DNA of 33,344 nt from Nioella sp. MMSF_3534 (GCF_030732985.1 NZ_JASHJX010000045.1:1-33344); one strand, 5' to 3'; counted from the stretch's first letter, positions 15,105-24,150 are shown. Notes: generated by a model from the letters alone, not told the origin. Numbers and translations: made by a program.

Positions 15105-15743
15105 TCAATTGGCGCCGACAATGATTATGAGGTTGTTGGAGGGCATCTCCACGGTTTCGGTCCTCAGCGGTGACAGGCGGTCGCGGACCCAGGCGATATC
15201 CTTGTAGCCGATGGCGGTGTCCTGCGCTTGCAGGCTGGCATGGAAGGCGGCGTCGCCCTCGCTGGTGGTCTCGCCGTTGCGCAGGAACGGGCCATAGAGG
15301 AAGGCCTTGCCGCCGGGGGCGAGGGCCTGCGCGATGCCGGTCAGAACGGCTTCGGCCTCGGCGTCCGCGATCAGGTGAAGCAGGTTCACCAGCAGGATCA
15401 TGTCGGCGGGGCCATGGGTCGTGTGCCAGCCGGGGGTGGCGGCGTTCAGGTTCTGGGGTGGGCGCAGGTTTGCGGGGCCTTCGGCCTGCCGCCACGCCTC
15501 GATCGAGGCGAGCCTGTCGGGGTCCAGATCGGTCGGTTGCCAGTCCAGCCCCGGAAAGGCGCGGGAGAAGGCCACCGCATGTTCCCCGGTGCCCGCCGCG
15601 ATTTCCAGTGCGCGGCCTTCTGCGGGGGCGTGGGTGTGCAGCACCTCCAGAATGGGGGCCATATTGCGCCGGGCTGAGGGCGCGGACATGCGCCTGTCTG
15701 TGCCAGACGAGGGCGCGTCCGGCAGGGTCAGCCTGCGGGTCAT
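15105..15743 (-). CDS. DUF938 family SAM-dependent methyltransferase-like protein
   Basis: This is a 212-residue class I methyltransferase-like protein of the DUF938 family. Motif I is ALEIAAGTGEHAVAF (about 45-59), preceded by ARRNMAPILEVL, the usual family opening, and followed by QPTDLDPDRL, with the acidic ribose-binding residue. MILLVNLLHLI lies at the expected position of motif IV. The start at 15743 overlaps the stop codon of the upstream FAD oxidoreductase by 4 bases, showing translational coupling. A later Met (MSAPSARRN) is an alternative start. The methyl acceptor is unknown. Confidence 0.85.
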   Translation of the reverse strand: MTRRLTLPDAPSSGTDRRMSAPSARRNMAPILEVLHTHAPAEGRALEIAAGTGEHAVAFSRAFPGLDWQPTDLDPDRLASIEAWRQAEGPANLRPPQNLNAATPGWHTTHGPADMILLVNLLHLIADAEAEAVLTGIAQALAPGGKAFLYGPFLRNGETTSEGDAAFHASLQAQDTAIGYKDIAWVRDRLSPLRTETVEMPSNNLIIIVGAN

Positions 15744-16822
15744 CCGAAGCGCGCGGGGCTGAGCGCCGCGACGGTGGCCGCATCCAGATCCGGCGTGCGG
15801 CCTGCCACGACATCGGCCAGCAGTTGGCTGGCTGCGGGCGCGGTCTGGAAGCCGTAGCCGCCTTGCCCCGCGCACCAGATGAACTCGGGTTCCCGCAGAT
15901 CGCGGCCCAGGACCAGTGTCCGGTCAGGGGCGAAGCTGCGCAGACCCGCCCAGGTGGTTTCCACGCGGGTGACTTCCTCGGTCACGAAGGGCTGATAGCG
16001 GGCGATGCCCTCGGCCAGCACCATGTCATCGGCCCATGCGTCGTGTGGTTCATCGACCGGGTCCTGTTCGGCGGGCGAGACGATCCATTTGCCCGCATCG
16101 GGCTTGGCATACCAGGTTTCGCCCGCGCCGATCAGCATCGGCCAGCCGGACGGATCATAGCCCCCCGGTGCGGGCATCCGCGCCATGGACCGGCGCAGGG
16201 GGCTGATGCCGATGGGTCTGATCCCGGCCATCCCGGCGATGATGTCGACCCAGGCCCCGGCGGCGTTGACCAGCTGGCGGGCCTCATAGGTGTCGCCGCC
16301 CGCGCTGACCTGCCAGATGCCATCCGTGCGGGTGATGGCCTCGACCCGTTGGCCGGTTTTCACCGTCCCGCCATTGCCGCGCATTTCCTTGACGAAGTTG
16401 CCGATCAGCAGGTCGGTGTCCAGATCCCAGGCGTCCTCGTGATGGGCCGCGCCGCGCAGGTGGTCGCGGTTGAGCGCCGGGACCAGCGCCATGGCCTCGT
16501 CGATCGAGATCGGGGTCAGGCCCATATCCGCGGTATCCTGCGCTAGCACCTCCTCCTCGCCCGGACCGGCCAGGAACATCAGGCCGCGCGGGCTGAGCAC
16601 GCCGCCATTGGCGGTCATGTGATAATCGCGCGAGGCAAGGTTCAGCTGCACCGTGGCGGGCAGGCCGTATTGCGATTCAAACAGCGCCGCAGACCGGCCC
16701 GAGGCGTGATAGGCGAGGCTGGTTTCGGCCTCCAGAATCAGGGTGGAGCCCAGATGCGACAGGCGCGCACCCGCGGAAGTCCCGGCGATGCCGCCGCCGA
16801 TGATGAGGAAATCATATGTCAT
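15740..16822 (-). CDS. FAD-dependent oxidoreductase (DAO/DadA-like)
   Basis: This is a 360-residue flavoprotein of the D-amino-acid oxidase/glycine oxidase family. The N-terminal FLIIGGGIAGTSAGARL (about 5-21) is the dinucleotide-binding fold, followed by LEAETSLAYHASGRSA. The C-terminal end has CAGQGGYGFQTAPAASQLLAD, the second FAD contact, and NAAGAWVD lies in the middle. The substrate is probably a D-amino or N-methyl amino acid or other small amine, but this cannot be fixed from sequence. No clear Shine-Dalgarno sequence precedes the ATG. It overlaps the DUF938 gene by 4 bases and diverges from the quinone reductase gene, 115 bases away. Confidence 0.85.
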   Translation of the reverse strand: MTYDFLIIGGGIAGTSAGARLSHLGSTLILEAETSLAYHASGRSAALFESQYGLPATVQLNLASRDYHMTANGGVLSPRGLMFLAGPGEEEVLAQDTADMGLTPISIDEAMALVPALNRDHLRGAAHHEDAWDLDTDLLIGNFVKEMRGNGGTVKTGQRVEAITRTDGIWQVSAGGDTYEARQLVNAAGAWVDIIAGMAGIRPIGISPLRRSMARMPAPGGYDPSGWPMLIGAGETWYAKPDAGKWIVSPAEQDPVDEPHDAWADDMVLAEGIARYQPFVTEEVTRVETTWAGLRSFAPDRTLVLGRDLREPEFIWCAGQGGYGFQTAPAASQLLADVVAGRTPDLDAATVAALSPARFG

Positions 16823-16937
16823 GGCAGATGCGTGACATGGCGCGGCGGGGCAGGCAAGGGGGCAGATGCAGCGGGGCTGTCATCGGGGCAGATGCCGGGC
16901 TAGGGTTCTGCGAAAGTGCATTTGTTCGGGGCTGCTC

Positions 16938-17702
16938 ATGACCACCACATTGATCGTTCTGGCGCATCCCGATCCGGGATCGTTCAACGGGGCCTGGGCC
17001 GAGGCCAGCGCGCGGGCCTGCCGGGCGATCGGGCATGACGTGCTGGTCAGCGACCTTTGCGCCATGGGCTTCGATGCCGTGGAGGGGCGGCCGCATTTCC
17101 CCGGCTACGCGGAGGACCGGCCTTTTGACCCGCTCAAGGCGCAGGAGGAGGCGGCAGAGGCCGGTGAGGTCCCTGCCGATGTGGCGGGAGAGATCGACAA
17201 GATCCGGGCCGCCGATCTGGTCATTTTCCATTTCCCCATCTGGTGGTTCGCGCCGCCCGCGGTGCTGAAAGGTTGGTGCGACCGGGTGCTCTTGCATGGC
17301 GGCTTGCACAGCGTGGATCAGCGGTTCGATGCAGGGCTATGCCGGGGTAAGCGGGCGCTGTTCTGCGCGACCACAGGGGCCAGCGCCGCGGAATGCGGGC
17401 CGGACGGGAAAGAGGGCGATGTCCGCCTGCTGCTGTGGCCCTTGGCGCAGACGCTGCGGTATCTCGGGGTCGAGCTCTATGAGCCGGAGCTTGTGCACGG
17501 GGTGCATGGCTATTTCGAGGGCGCAGAGGACCAGGCGTTGCGGGCGCGGCTGTCGGGGGTTCTGGATCGCCAGAGAGACATTCTGGCCGGGCTTGCAGAG
17601 CGGCGTTTGATGCCGTTCAACGCGGATGCGGATTTCGATGCAGACGGGCGGTTGAAGCCTGACTGCCCCAGCTATTCGCCGTTCATCCGGCACCCGAGCT
17701 AA
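16938..17702 (+). CDS. NAD(P)H dehydrogenase (quinone), flavodoxin-fold
   Basis: This is a 254-residue NQO1/MdaB-type flavodoxin-fold oxidoreductase, expected to reduce quinones by two electrons using NAD(P)H with bound FAD or FMN. The start at 16938 gives MTTTLIVLAHPDPGSFNGAWAE, the usual phosphate-binding opening; the upstream in-frame extension is not homologous in character. The central FPIWWFAPPAVLKGWCDRV motif (about 98-116) is diagnostic, and TTGASAAECGPDG forms the second flavin contact. The C-terminal HGVHGYFEGAEDQ region is typical. It stands alone, and its stop codon abuts the terminator of the convergent purine operon. Confidence 0.85.
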   Translation: MTTTLIVLAHPDPGSFNGAWAEASARACRAIGHDVLVSDLCAMGFDAVEGRPHFPGYAEDRPFDPLKAQEEAAEAGEVPADVAGEIDKIRAADLVIFHFPIWWFAPPAVLKGWCDRVLLHGGLHSVDQRFDAGLCRGKRALFCATTGASAAECGPDGKEGDVRLLLWPLAQTLRYLGVELYEPELVHGVHGYFEGAEDQALRARLSGVLDRQRDILAGLAERRLMPFNADADFDADGRLKPDCPSYSPFIRHPS

Positions 17703-17703
17703 G

Positions 17704-17731
17704 AAAAAGGCCCGCCGGAGGGGCGGGCCTT
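17704..17731 (-). terminator. Intrinsic terminator of the purine operon (bidirectional stem)
   Basis: AAGGCCCGCC (17707-17716) pairs with GGCGGGCCTT (17722-17731) around GGAGG. On the minus strand the stem is followed by a run of five T residues (17708-17704), 22 bases after the BMP stop codon. On the plus strand only TTCT follows, so it is weaker for the quinone reductase gene. Confidence 0.85.
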
Positions 17732-17753
17732 CTGATGCTGTTGGTGAAAGGGA

Positions 17754-18833
17754 TCAGTTCGGCACGTCGCCGGTGATGCCTTCGACGTAGAAGTTCATGC
17801 CAGCCAGCGTGCCGTCATCCGCCACTTCGCCTTCGGCCAGCCAAGCGGAGCCGTCCTGACGGTTCAGCGGGCCGGTGAAGGGGTGGTAGTCGCCGGCTGC
17901 GATGGCTTCGACCATGGCCTGTGCAGAGGCGCGGACCTCTTCCGGGATCGCGTCGGTCATTTCACCGATGCCGACCATGCCCGGCCCGATGCCGTCCCAG
18001 GTGTCGGTGCTTTCCCAGGTGCCGTCCATCACCGCCTGGGTGCGGGCGATGTAGTAGGGGGCCCAATCGTCGATGATGGCTGACACGCGCGGGGCCGGAG
18101 CGAACTGGTACATGTCGGATGCCTGACCGAAGCCGATGGCGCCCGCTTCCGCCAGCACGGTCATCGGCGCGGTGGAGTCGGTGTGCTGCATGATCACGTC
18201 GGCGCCCTGGTCGATCAGCGCCTGTGCGGCGTCTGCCTCGACAGCCGGATCGAACCAGGTGTAGGCCCAAACGATGCGGAATTCGACATCGGGGTTCACT
18301 TCACGGGCGTGAATGAAGGCCGAATTGATGCCGCGGATCACTTCGGGGATCGGGAAGGAGGCGATGTAGCCGACGATGTTCGATTCGGTCATGTGGCCTG
18401 CGATATGGCCCATCACGGCGCGGCCTTCATAGAAGCGGGCCGAATAGGTGGACACGTTCGGATGGTCGCGGCGATAGCCGGTGGCATGTTCGAAGCGCAC
18501 GTTCGGGAACCGCTCGGCCACGGCATTGGTCGGGTCCATGTAGCCGAAAGAGGTGGTGAAGATCAGGTCGGCACCCGACAGGGCCATCTGGGTCAGCACG
18601 CGTTCCGCATCGGCGCCTTCCGGCACGTTTTCCACGTAGCTGGTTTCGACGGCATCGCCGAAATGCTCTTCCACCGCCAGACGGGCGCGGTCATGTTCAT
18701 AGGTCCAGCCGAGATCGCCGATGGAACCGACATAGATGAACCCGACCTGTGTCGGATCGTCCTGCGCCAGTGCCGGCGCGGCAAGGCCGAGCGACAGCGC
18801 GCTGACTGCCATGATCTTGGTGAGTGTCTTCAT
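17754..18833 (-). CDS. BMP/PnrA-family ABC transporter substrate-binding protein
   Basis: This is a 359-residue periplasmic binding protein of the BMP (Bmp/PnrA-like) family, whose characterised members bind purine nucleosides. A signal peptide (1-23, cut after PALA) precedes the domain opening VGFIYVGSIGDLGWTYEHDRAR. Further family landmarks are TTSFGYMDPTNAVAERFPNVRFEHATG, VGYIASFPIPEVIRGINSAF and ADVIMQHTDSTAP. AAGGAG lies 8 bases before the ATG, inside the last codons of the K+ channel gene, and only 2 bases separate the two genes. The co-operonic permeases, ATPase and xanthine dehydrogenase point to a purine base or nucleoside as ligand; this is inference from context. Confidence 0.9.
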   Translation of the reverse strand: MKTLTKIMAVSALSLGLAAPALAQDDPTQVGFIYVGSIGDLGWTYEHDRARLAVEEHFGDAVETSYVENVPEGADAERVLTQMALSGADLIFTTSFGYMDPTNAVAERFPNVRFEHATGYRRDHPNVSTYSARFYEGRAVMGHIAGHMTESNIVGYIASFPIPEVIRGINSAFIHAREVNPDVEFRIVWAYTWFDPAVEADAAQALIDQGADVIMQHTDSTAPMTVLAEAGAIGFGQASDMYQFAPAPRVSAIIDDWAPYYIARTQAVMDGTWESTDTWDGIGPGMVGIGEMTDAIPEEVRASAQAMVEAIAAGDYHPFTGPLNRQDGSAWLAEGEVADDGTLAGMNFYVEGITGDVPN

Positions 18834-18835
18834 TC

Positions 18836-19597
18836 TCAGGTCTCCTTGTTGGTGTCTGTTTCGTATTCTGTTTCTAGGTCGAGATCCGTTATCGGATCCT
18901 CAAGATCGCCCTCCAGGAGGGCGCTTGTTATCAGGCCGGCGGGTACCGCGATCACCCCAAGCCCGACCAGCAGCACGATGCCGGTAAAGGCCCGCCCCGC
19001 CAGCGTGATGGGATAGACATCGCCATAGCCCACGGTGGTCAGCGTGGCCAGCGACCACCACAGGCAGGCGGGGATCGAGCCGAAAGTGTCGGGTTGGGCC
19101 TGATGCTCGAAATGGTAGATGCCCACGGCGGACAGGTAGAGCACGACGAGCGCGATGAAGCTGAAGATCCATAGCTCGTCCCGGTTCTTCTGGAAGGCAC
19201 GGGCCAGCCGGTCCAGCGCATGACTGGCATGGAAGAGTTTCAGCAGCCGGATCAGCCGCAGCAGGCGCAGCGAGCGGATGGACTGGGCGTCGGGCACCAG
19301 GAACAGGATTGCGGGCACGATCGACAGGAAGTCCACGATCCCCCAGAAACTGACCGCGTAGCGCAGGGGTTTCGGCGAACAGGCCAGCCGCAGCAGATAT
19401 TCCGCCGTGAAGATCGCCAGAACGCTGTATTCCACCACCAGCAGCACCTGGCGCAGCTCTGTCGGCAGGCTTTGCACGGTTTCCAGCGCGATGGCGACCG
19501 CCGAGACGATGATCAGCACCTGCAGGGCAATCGCGATGCCCCGCCCGATGGTCGGATGTGTGCCATCCAGTGCCTGCAGAATCGCGCCGCGAGTCAT
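18836..19597 (-). CDS. Voltage-gated-type potassium channel (six-helix ion transporter)
   Basis: This is a 253-residue six-helix cation channel. S4 carries basic residues at every third position (R108, R111, R114, R117, K120), and the selectivity filter TTVGYGD (187-193) is the canonical potassium signature. The pore helix is LWWSLATL and S6 is GIVLLVGLGVIAVPAG. A short acidic tail follows (DLEDPITDLDLETEYETDT). AGGAGG (19607-19602) lies 4 bases before the ATG and overlaps the stop codon of the upstream permease. Only 8 bases separate it from that permease and 2 from the BMP gene, so it is a true member of the operon. Such a channel is not a known part of BMP-type transporters. Confidence 0.92.
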   Translation of the reverse strand: MTRGAILQALDGTHPTIGRGIAIALQVLIIVSAVAIALETVQSLPTELRQVLLVVEYSVLAIFTAEYLLRLACSPKPLRYAVSFWGIVDFLSIVPAILFLVPDAQSIRSLRLLRLIRLLKLFHASHALDRLARAFQKNRDELWIFSFIALVVLYLSAVGIYHFEHQAQPDTFGSIPACLWWSLATLTTVGYGDVYPITLAGRAFTGIVLLVGLGVIAVPAGLITSALLEGDLEDPITDLDLETEYETDTNKET

Positions 19598-19605
19598 GTG
19601 TCCTC

Positions 19606-20532
19606 CTAGCCGGTTGCATGGAACACCTTGCCAAGAGCGGCGGGCGCATTCAATGCGGTACGGCTCTTGTCCGAGGACATGATCACCAGCACGATGATGG
19701 TAATGACATAAGGCGACATCGCCAGGATCTCGACCGGGATGTTGATGCCCGCTGCCTGAAGGCGCAGTTGCAGGGCCGTGACGCCACCGAAGAGATAGGC
19801 CCCGAGCAGCGCGCGCCAGGGCTTCCAGCTGGCAAAGACGACCAGGGCCAGCGCGATCCAGCCCGCGCCCGCGGTCATGCCATCGACCCAGTTCTGCACC
19901 CGAACGACGGACAGGAACGCGCCGCCGAGACCTGCACAGGCGCCGCCGAACATGATCGCCATCAGGCGGATGCGGATCACCTTGTAGCCGAGCGCATGGG
20001 CGGCATCGTGGTTTTCGCCCACGGCGCGGATGATCAGGCCCACCTTGGTGTAGCCAAGCACATACCAGACCGCCGCGACCAGCAGGACCGACAGATAGAT
20101 GATCAGGGAATGGCCGAAGAGGATCGGCCCGATCACCGGGATCTCGGCCATTGCCGCCGGGAACGGGTCTGACACAGGCGGTGGGGTCGAGCCGGGATAG
20201 CCGACGCCAAGCAGGGCAGAGAGCCCGAGTCCGAACAGTGTCAGCGCCAGCCCCGTTGCCACCTGGTTGGACAGCAGCATCTGGGTCAGAACGCCGAAGA
20301 TGAGGGACAGCGCCATACCGCTTGCCATGCCCGCCAGAAAGCCGAGCGTGGGCGAGCCGGTGTTGACGGCGACCACGAAGCCCATGACGGCACCGGTGAT
20401 CATCATGCCTTCGACGCCGAGGTTCAGGACCCCGGTCTTTTCGACGACAAGCTCGCCGATCGCGGCCAGCAGCACCGGGGTGGAAACGGTGATCAGAGCG
20501 ACGATCAGGGTGATTGGATCAATACCCATCAT
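19606..20532 (-). CDS. ABC transporter permease (BMP/nucleoside type), subunit 2
   Basis: This is a 308-residue inner-membrane permease of the BMP-associated (BPD_transp_2) family, with about eight to nine membrane helices. The diagnostic TGVLNLGVEGMMITGAV lies at about 33-49 and the ATPase-coupling loop contains IIRAVGENHDAAHALGY (about 175-191). The ATG overlaps the stop codon of the other permease by 4 bases, so the two subunits are translationally coupled, as expected for a heterodimeric channel. Next to a BMP binding protein and xdhABC, a purine substrate is likely. Confidence 0.9.
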   Translation of the reverse strand: MMGIDPITLIVALITVSTPVLLAAIGELVVEKTGVLNLGVEGMMITGAVMGFVVAVNTGSPTLGFLAGMASGMALSLIFGVLTQMLLSNQVATGLALTLFGLGLSALLGVGYPGSTPPPVSDPFPAAMAEIPVIGPILFGHSLIIYLSVLLVAAVWYVLGYTKVGLIIRAVGENHDAAHALGYKVIRIRLMAIMFGGACAGLGGAFLSVVRVQNWVDGMTAGAGWIALALVVFASWKPWRALLGAYLFGGVTALQLRLQAAGINIPVEILAMSPYVITIIVLVIMSSDKSRTALNAPAALGKVFHATG

Positions 20533-21614
20533 GCGACCCCCTCTTTCTTGACGCGGATACGGTAGGTCGACAGCACATCGACGGCCAGCAGGAAGAACAG
20601 CAGCATGCCCTGGAAGGCCTGGATCGCCGGAGCGGGGATTTGCAGCATCAGCTGCGCCAGTTCACCGCCGATATAGGTCAGTGCCATCAGGAGCCCCGCC
20701 AGCAGGATGCCGATGGGGTGAAGACGGCCCAGGAAGGCCACGATGATCGCGGTGAAGCCATAGCCCACGTTGAAGTCGATGCTGATCTGACCGGCGGGGC
20801 CGGAGACCTCGAAGAGGCCCGCGAGCCCGGCCAGTGCACCGGACATGCCAAGGCACAGCACGATAAGGCGATTGGGGTTCACCCCGGCAAAGCGGGCGGC
20901 GCGCGGGGCCTGACCGGCCAGTTTGATCTGGTAGCCCAGAACATGCTTGTTCAGCAGCACATAGGCAGTGATGACCGCGATGAAGGCCGCCACGATGCCC
21001 CAATGCATGCCGGTGCCCGAGATCAGTTCGGGGTTGTTCATCGACTCGATGCGGCTGAGATTGCGCGATCCCGGGAAGCCGTGGCCTTCGGGGTTGCGCA
21101 GGAAACCGGTCGCGGCAGAAGCGAGAAACTTTTCGGCCACATAAACCAGCAGCAGCGACACGAGGATTTCATTGGTACGGAACCGGGTCTTGAGGATCGC
21201 CGGGATCATCGACCAGGCCCACCCGCCAAGCGCCCCGGCGATGATCATGCCGGGAAAGATCAGCGGGCTTTCCGACGGGTAGAAAGCCAGCCCGAAGGAC
21301 GCACCGGCGATGGCGCCCATGATATACTGGCCCTCGGCCCCGATGTTCCACACACCTGCCCGAAAGCCGAGCGCAAGGCCGATGGCGATCAGGATCAGCG
21401 GACCGGCCTTGACCAGAAGCTGCGGCCGCGAATAGGCGGCGAAGCTTTCATGAAACAGCGGATCCCAGAAGATGATGCGGATCGCCTCGAACGGGTTCTT
21501 GCCCAGAAGGGCGAACATGATCCCGCCGGCAATCATGGTCAGCACAACCGCCAGAACCGGCGTGGCGGCTGTCCATGCCCGGGACGGGGCAGGTCTTTTC
21601 TCAAGCCTCAGCAT
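20529..21614 (-). CDS. ABC transporter permease (BMP/nucleoside type), subunit 1
   Basis: This is a 361-residue permease. The ATG at 21614 is preferred over the frame's first ATG because GAGGAGG lies about 7 bases upstream and the product begins MLRLEKRPAPSR, a short cytoplasmic lead before the first helix. Family landmarks are GFRAGVWNIGAEGQYIMGAI (about 98-117), RTNEILVSLLLVYVAEKF and the coupling-loop segment KLAGQAPRAARFAGVN. The 5' end overlaps the ATPase gene by 14 bases. Together with the second permease it forms the membrane channel of the importer. Confidence 0.9.
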   Translation of the reverse strand: MLRLEKRPAPSRAWTAATPVLAVVLTMIAGGIMFALLGKNPFEAIRIIFWDPLFHESFAAYSRPQLLVKAGPLILIAIGLALGFRAGVWNIGAEGQYIMGAIAGASFGLAFYPSESPLIFPGMIIAGALGGWAWSMIPAILKTRFRTNEILVSLLLVYVAEKFLASAATGFLRNPEGHGFPGSRNLSRIESMNNPELISGTGMHWGIVAAFIAVITAYVLLNKHVLGYQIKLAGQAPRAARFAGVNPNRLIVLCLGMSGALAGLAGLFEVSGPAGQISIDFNVGYGFTAIIVAFLGRLHPIGILLAGLLMALTYIGGELAQLMLQIPAPAIQAFQGMLLFFLLAVDVLSTYRIRVKKEGVA

Positions 21615-23142
21615 GGATTGCCTCCTCGTCCAGATCATGCATGTCATGCGCCCCACCCAGCATCAGCCCGATGGTTTCCATGGTCAGGTCGCGCGTCGTG
21701 CGCACGTTTGACAGGCGGCCTTCGTTGAGGGCGGCGAAATTGTCGGACACCTCCAGCAATTCATCCAGATCCTGGCTGATGACGATGACGCCTGCGCCCT
21801 TCTGGGCCAGATCGAGGATCGCCTGCCGGATATCGGCCGCCGCCGAGGCATCGACGCCCCAGGTTGGCTGGTTGACCACCAGAACCGTCGGATCCTGGAG
21901 GATTTCCCGTCCGATGACGAATTTCTGCAGATTGCCGCCGGACAGCGACCGGGCCACGTTGTCGGGGCCGGGGGTGCGCACGTCGAAATCGGCGATGACC
22001 TTTTCGGCATAGGCGCGTGTCGCGCCCCAGTTGACGAAGCCGCTATCCGCAAGGTTCTTGCGTTGGCGCGCGGTCAGCAGGGCGTTTTCGACAAGGCTCA
22101 TATCCGGTGCAGCGGCATGGCCGAGACGTTCTTCCGGCGCGCAGAGGATGCCCATTTCGCGCCGCTCGTTCGGGCCCTTGTCGCCAATCGGGGTCTTATT
22201 GAGCGTAATCGTCCCCGGGGGTGTGGTGACTTCGCCCGAAAGCGCCGCCAGCAGCTCGTCCTGACCGTTGCCTGCCACGCCGCCGATGCCCAGAACCTCG
22301 CCTGCGCGCAGTTCGATTCCGACGTGACGCAGCGGGGTGCCGAAGGGGTTCGACGGCTCCACCGACAGGCCTGCGACCTTCAGGATCACCTCGCCCAGTT
22401 CGGCATTGTCGCGGGCGGGGGTGGCCAGCGACTTGCCGACCATCAGTTCGGCCATTTCAGCGGCGGATGTGTCGCGCGGGGTGCATTTGCCCACCACCTT
22501 GCCAAGCCGCAGGATCGTCGCCTCGTCACAAAGGGCGCGGATTTCTTCCAGCTTGTGGCTGATATAGAGGATCGAGGTGCCCTCGGCTGCCAGCTTGCGC
22601 AGGGTGTGGAAGAGAATCTCCACCTCCTGCGGGGTCAGCACACTGGTCGGTTCGTCCATGATCAGCAGTTTGGGGTCCTGCAGAAGGCAGCGGATGATTT
22701 CCACCCGCTGACGTTCGCCTGCTGACAGGTCGCCCACCAGACGATCGGGGTCGAGCGGCAGGCCGTAGGCCTCGCTCACCTCGCGGATGCGCTTGGCCAG
22801 ATCGCGCTGCGGCGGCGGGTTCTCCATGCCAAGCGCGATGTTTTCGGCCACGTTCAGCGCTTCGAAGAGCGAGAAATGCTGGAACACCATCGCCACGCCG
22901 GTGGACCGGGCGACGCGCGGTTCCGGCGGTGCATAGGCCGCGCCCCGGAAGGTCATGGACCCGCTATCGGGCCGCACGAGGCCGTAGATCATCTTCACAA
23001 GCGTCGATTTGCCAGCGCCGTTTTCGCCAAGCAGCGCGTGAACCTCGCCCGGCTGGATCTGGAACGACACGTCGCTGTTTGCCACGACGCCCGGATAGGC
23101 CTTGGTGATGTTGTTGATGGAAAGCAGGGGCTCGCCGGTCAT
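21601..23142 (-). CDS. ABC transporter ATPase, double-domain (BMP/nucleoside type)
   Basis: This is a 513-residue ATPase with two tandem nucleotide-binding domains, as in RbsA-type and nucleoside importers. The first domain is complete: Walker A GENGAGKST (39-47), signature LSAGERQRVE, Walker B LLIMDEPT and the ISHKLEEI switch His. The second domain is degenerate: its Walker A position reads GGVAGNGQDEL with no GKST, and its Walker B reads LVVNQPT instead of D-E. The LSGGNLQKF signature is retained. One hydrolytic site is therefore expected, which is common in this branch. AGGAGG lies 7 bases before the ATG. The gene follows xdhC by 36 bases. Confidence 0.92.
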   Translation of the reverse strand: MTGEPLLSINNITKAYPGVVANSDVSFQIQPGEVHALLGENGAGKSTLVKMIYGLVRPDSGSMTFRGAAYAPPEPRVARSTGVAMVFQHFSLFEALNVAENIALGMENPPPQRDLAKRIREVSEAYGLPLDPDRLVGDLSAGERQRVEIIRCLLQDPKLLIMDEPTSVLTPQEVEILFHTLRKLAAEGTSILYISHKLEEIRALCDEATILRLGKVVGKCTPRDTSAAEMAELMVGKSLATPARDNAELGEVILKVAGLSVEPSNPFGTPLRHVGIELRAGEVLGIGGVAGNGQDELLAALSGEVTTPPGTITLNKTPIGDKGPNERREMGILCAPEERLGHAAAPDMSLVENALLTARQRKNLADSGFVNWGATRAYAEKVIADFDVRTPGPDNVARSLSGGNLQKFVIGREILQDPTVLVVNQPTWGVDASAAADIRQAILDLAQKGAGVIVISQDLDELLEVSDNFAALNEGRLSNVRTTRDLTMETIGLMLGGAHDMHDLDEEAIHAEA

Positions 23143-23178
23143 GTGACGCCCTCCTGTCTTGGTCCTTGTTCGGTCATG

Positions 23179-24150
23179 TCACTCCCCTCCCGAGTGGTGC
23201 CGCTGGGTGCGGTCTGTGTTCTGGATGGTCCCGTCACGGGCGGCGTCCCTGATTAGGCTGGCCGCCACCCCAACGGCAATGGCCTGCGGGTGCTTGCCAA
23301 GGCTGGGGTCGCCGATTGGGCAGGTGATGCGCGAAATCTGGGCGTCCGAGTGGCCAAGCTGCTGCAAACGCTTGCGAAAGCGGGTCCATTTGGTGGCCGA
23401 TCCGATCAGGCCGCAGAAGCGGAACCCGTGGCTTAGCGCGTTGTGGCAAAGCGCAAGGTCGATCTCGTGGCTGTAGGTCAGGATCAGGTGCTGCGCGTCC
23501 GAAGGCGCAAGCCGCATGGCAGCGGGCATATCGGGCGCGGGCAAGGCGGTGACGCCGTGCGGGATGTCTGCCGGAAAGCGATCCGGCGCGCTGTCGACCC
23601 AGGTGATGGCAAAATCCGGCAGCTGCGAGAGCGTGGCGACGATGGCCCGCCCCACATGGCCCGCCCCCCAGATCCAGAGCGGCGTTGACGCGGCCCGGAT
23701 CGGTTCCACGAACCAGCCTTGAACAAGCGCGGTTTCCACCGGGCGATGACCCGCCCGCGCGGCGCGCAATTGGCCTGCGAGTTTCAGCGGCATCTCGGCG
23801 GCGGAGCCGGGCAGGGGGCGGGCATGGGCGTCGCCGGTGACGGTTCCAAGCCGCGCGTCGTCCCAGACCTCTGTCAGCAATTGCACGGCCCCGCCGCAAC
23901 ATTGCCCAAGGCCGGGGCCGAGAGGCACCTTGTCGAAACGGTCCCCGCCAGACAGCGCCTGACGCGCCCGGTCCACCGCCTGAAATTCCAGCGCGCCGCC
24001 GCCGATGGTGCCGGACTGACCATCGGCCCAGACCAGCATGGCTGTACCGGTTTCGCGCGGCACAGACCCGGCTGAGCCCACAATCACGACCCGCGCAACC
24101 CGGCCATGCGCAGCCACGGCGGCGCGAAGGGCGTTCAGGTCGAGGCTCAT
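23179..24150 (-). CDS. xdhC: Xanthine dehydrogenase accessory protein XdhC
   Basis: This is a 323-residue maturation factor that delivers sulfurated molybdenum cofactor to XdhB. The start at 24150 overlaps the xdhB stop codon by 4 bases; the longer open frame upstream is a shadow of xdhB. The N-terminal XdhC/CoxI domain has VVIVGSAGSVPRETGTAML and SGTIGGGALEFQAVDRAR, followed by GPGLGQCCGG with the two family Cys residues. The C-terminal Rossmann domain is WIWGAGHVGRAIV (about 160-172), and GLIGSATKWTRFRKRL closes the family pattern. The C-terminus is polar (RTQRHHSGGE). Confidence 0.92.
   Translation of the reverse strand: MSLDLNALRAAVAAHGRVARVVIVGSAGSVPRETGTAMLVWADGQSGTIGGGALEFQAVDRARQALSGGDRFDKVPLGPGLGQCCGGAVQLLTEVWDDARLGTVTGDAHARPLPGSAAEMPLKLAGQLRAARAGHRPVETALVQGWFVEPIRAASTPLWIWGAGHVGRAIVATLSQLPDFAITWVDSAPDRFPADIPHGVTALPAPDMPAAMRLAPSDAQHLILTYSHEIDLALCHNALSHGFRFCGLIGSATKWTRFRKRLQQLGHSDAQISRITCPIGDPSLGKHPQAIAVGVAASLIRDAARDGTIQNTDRTQRHHSGGE

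Noticed and set aside
15040-15813. N-terminal extension of the CMD-family frame up to 15813
   Set aside because: The upstream part is an Arg/Pro-rich reading of the DUF938 gene. The ATG at 15039 has a good ribosome-binding site and the expected family start.
21601-23142. Degenerate second nucleotide-binding site in the ABC ATPase as a novelty
   Set aside because: Loss of Walker residues in the second domain is common in double-domain sugar and nucleoside importers, so I did not count it as unusual.
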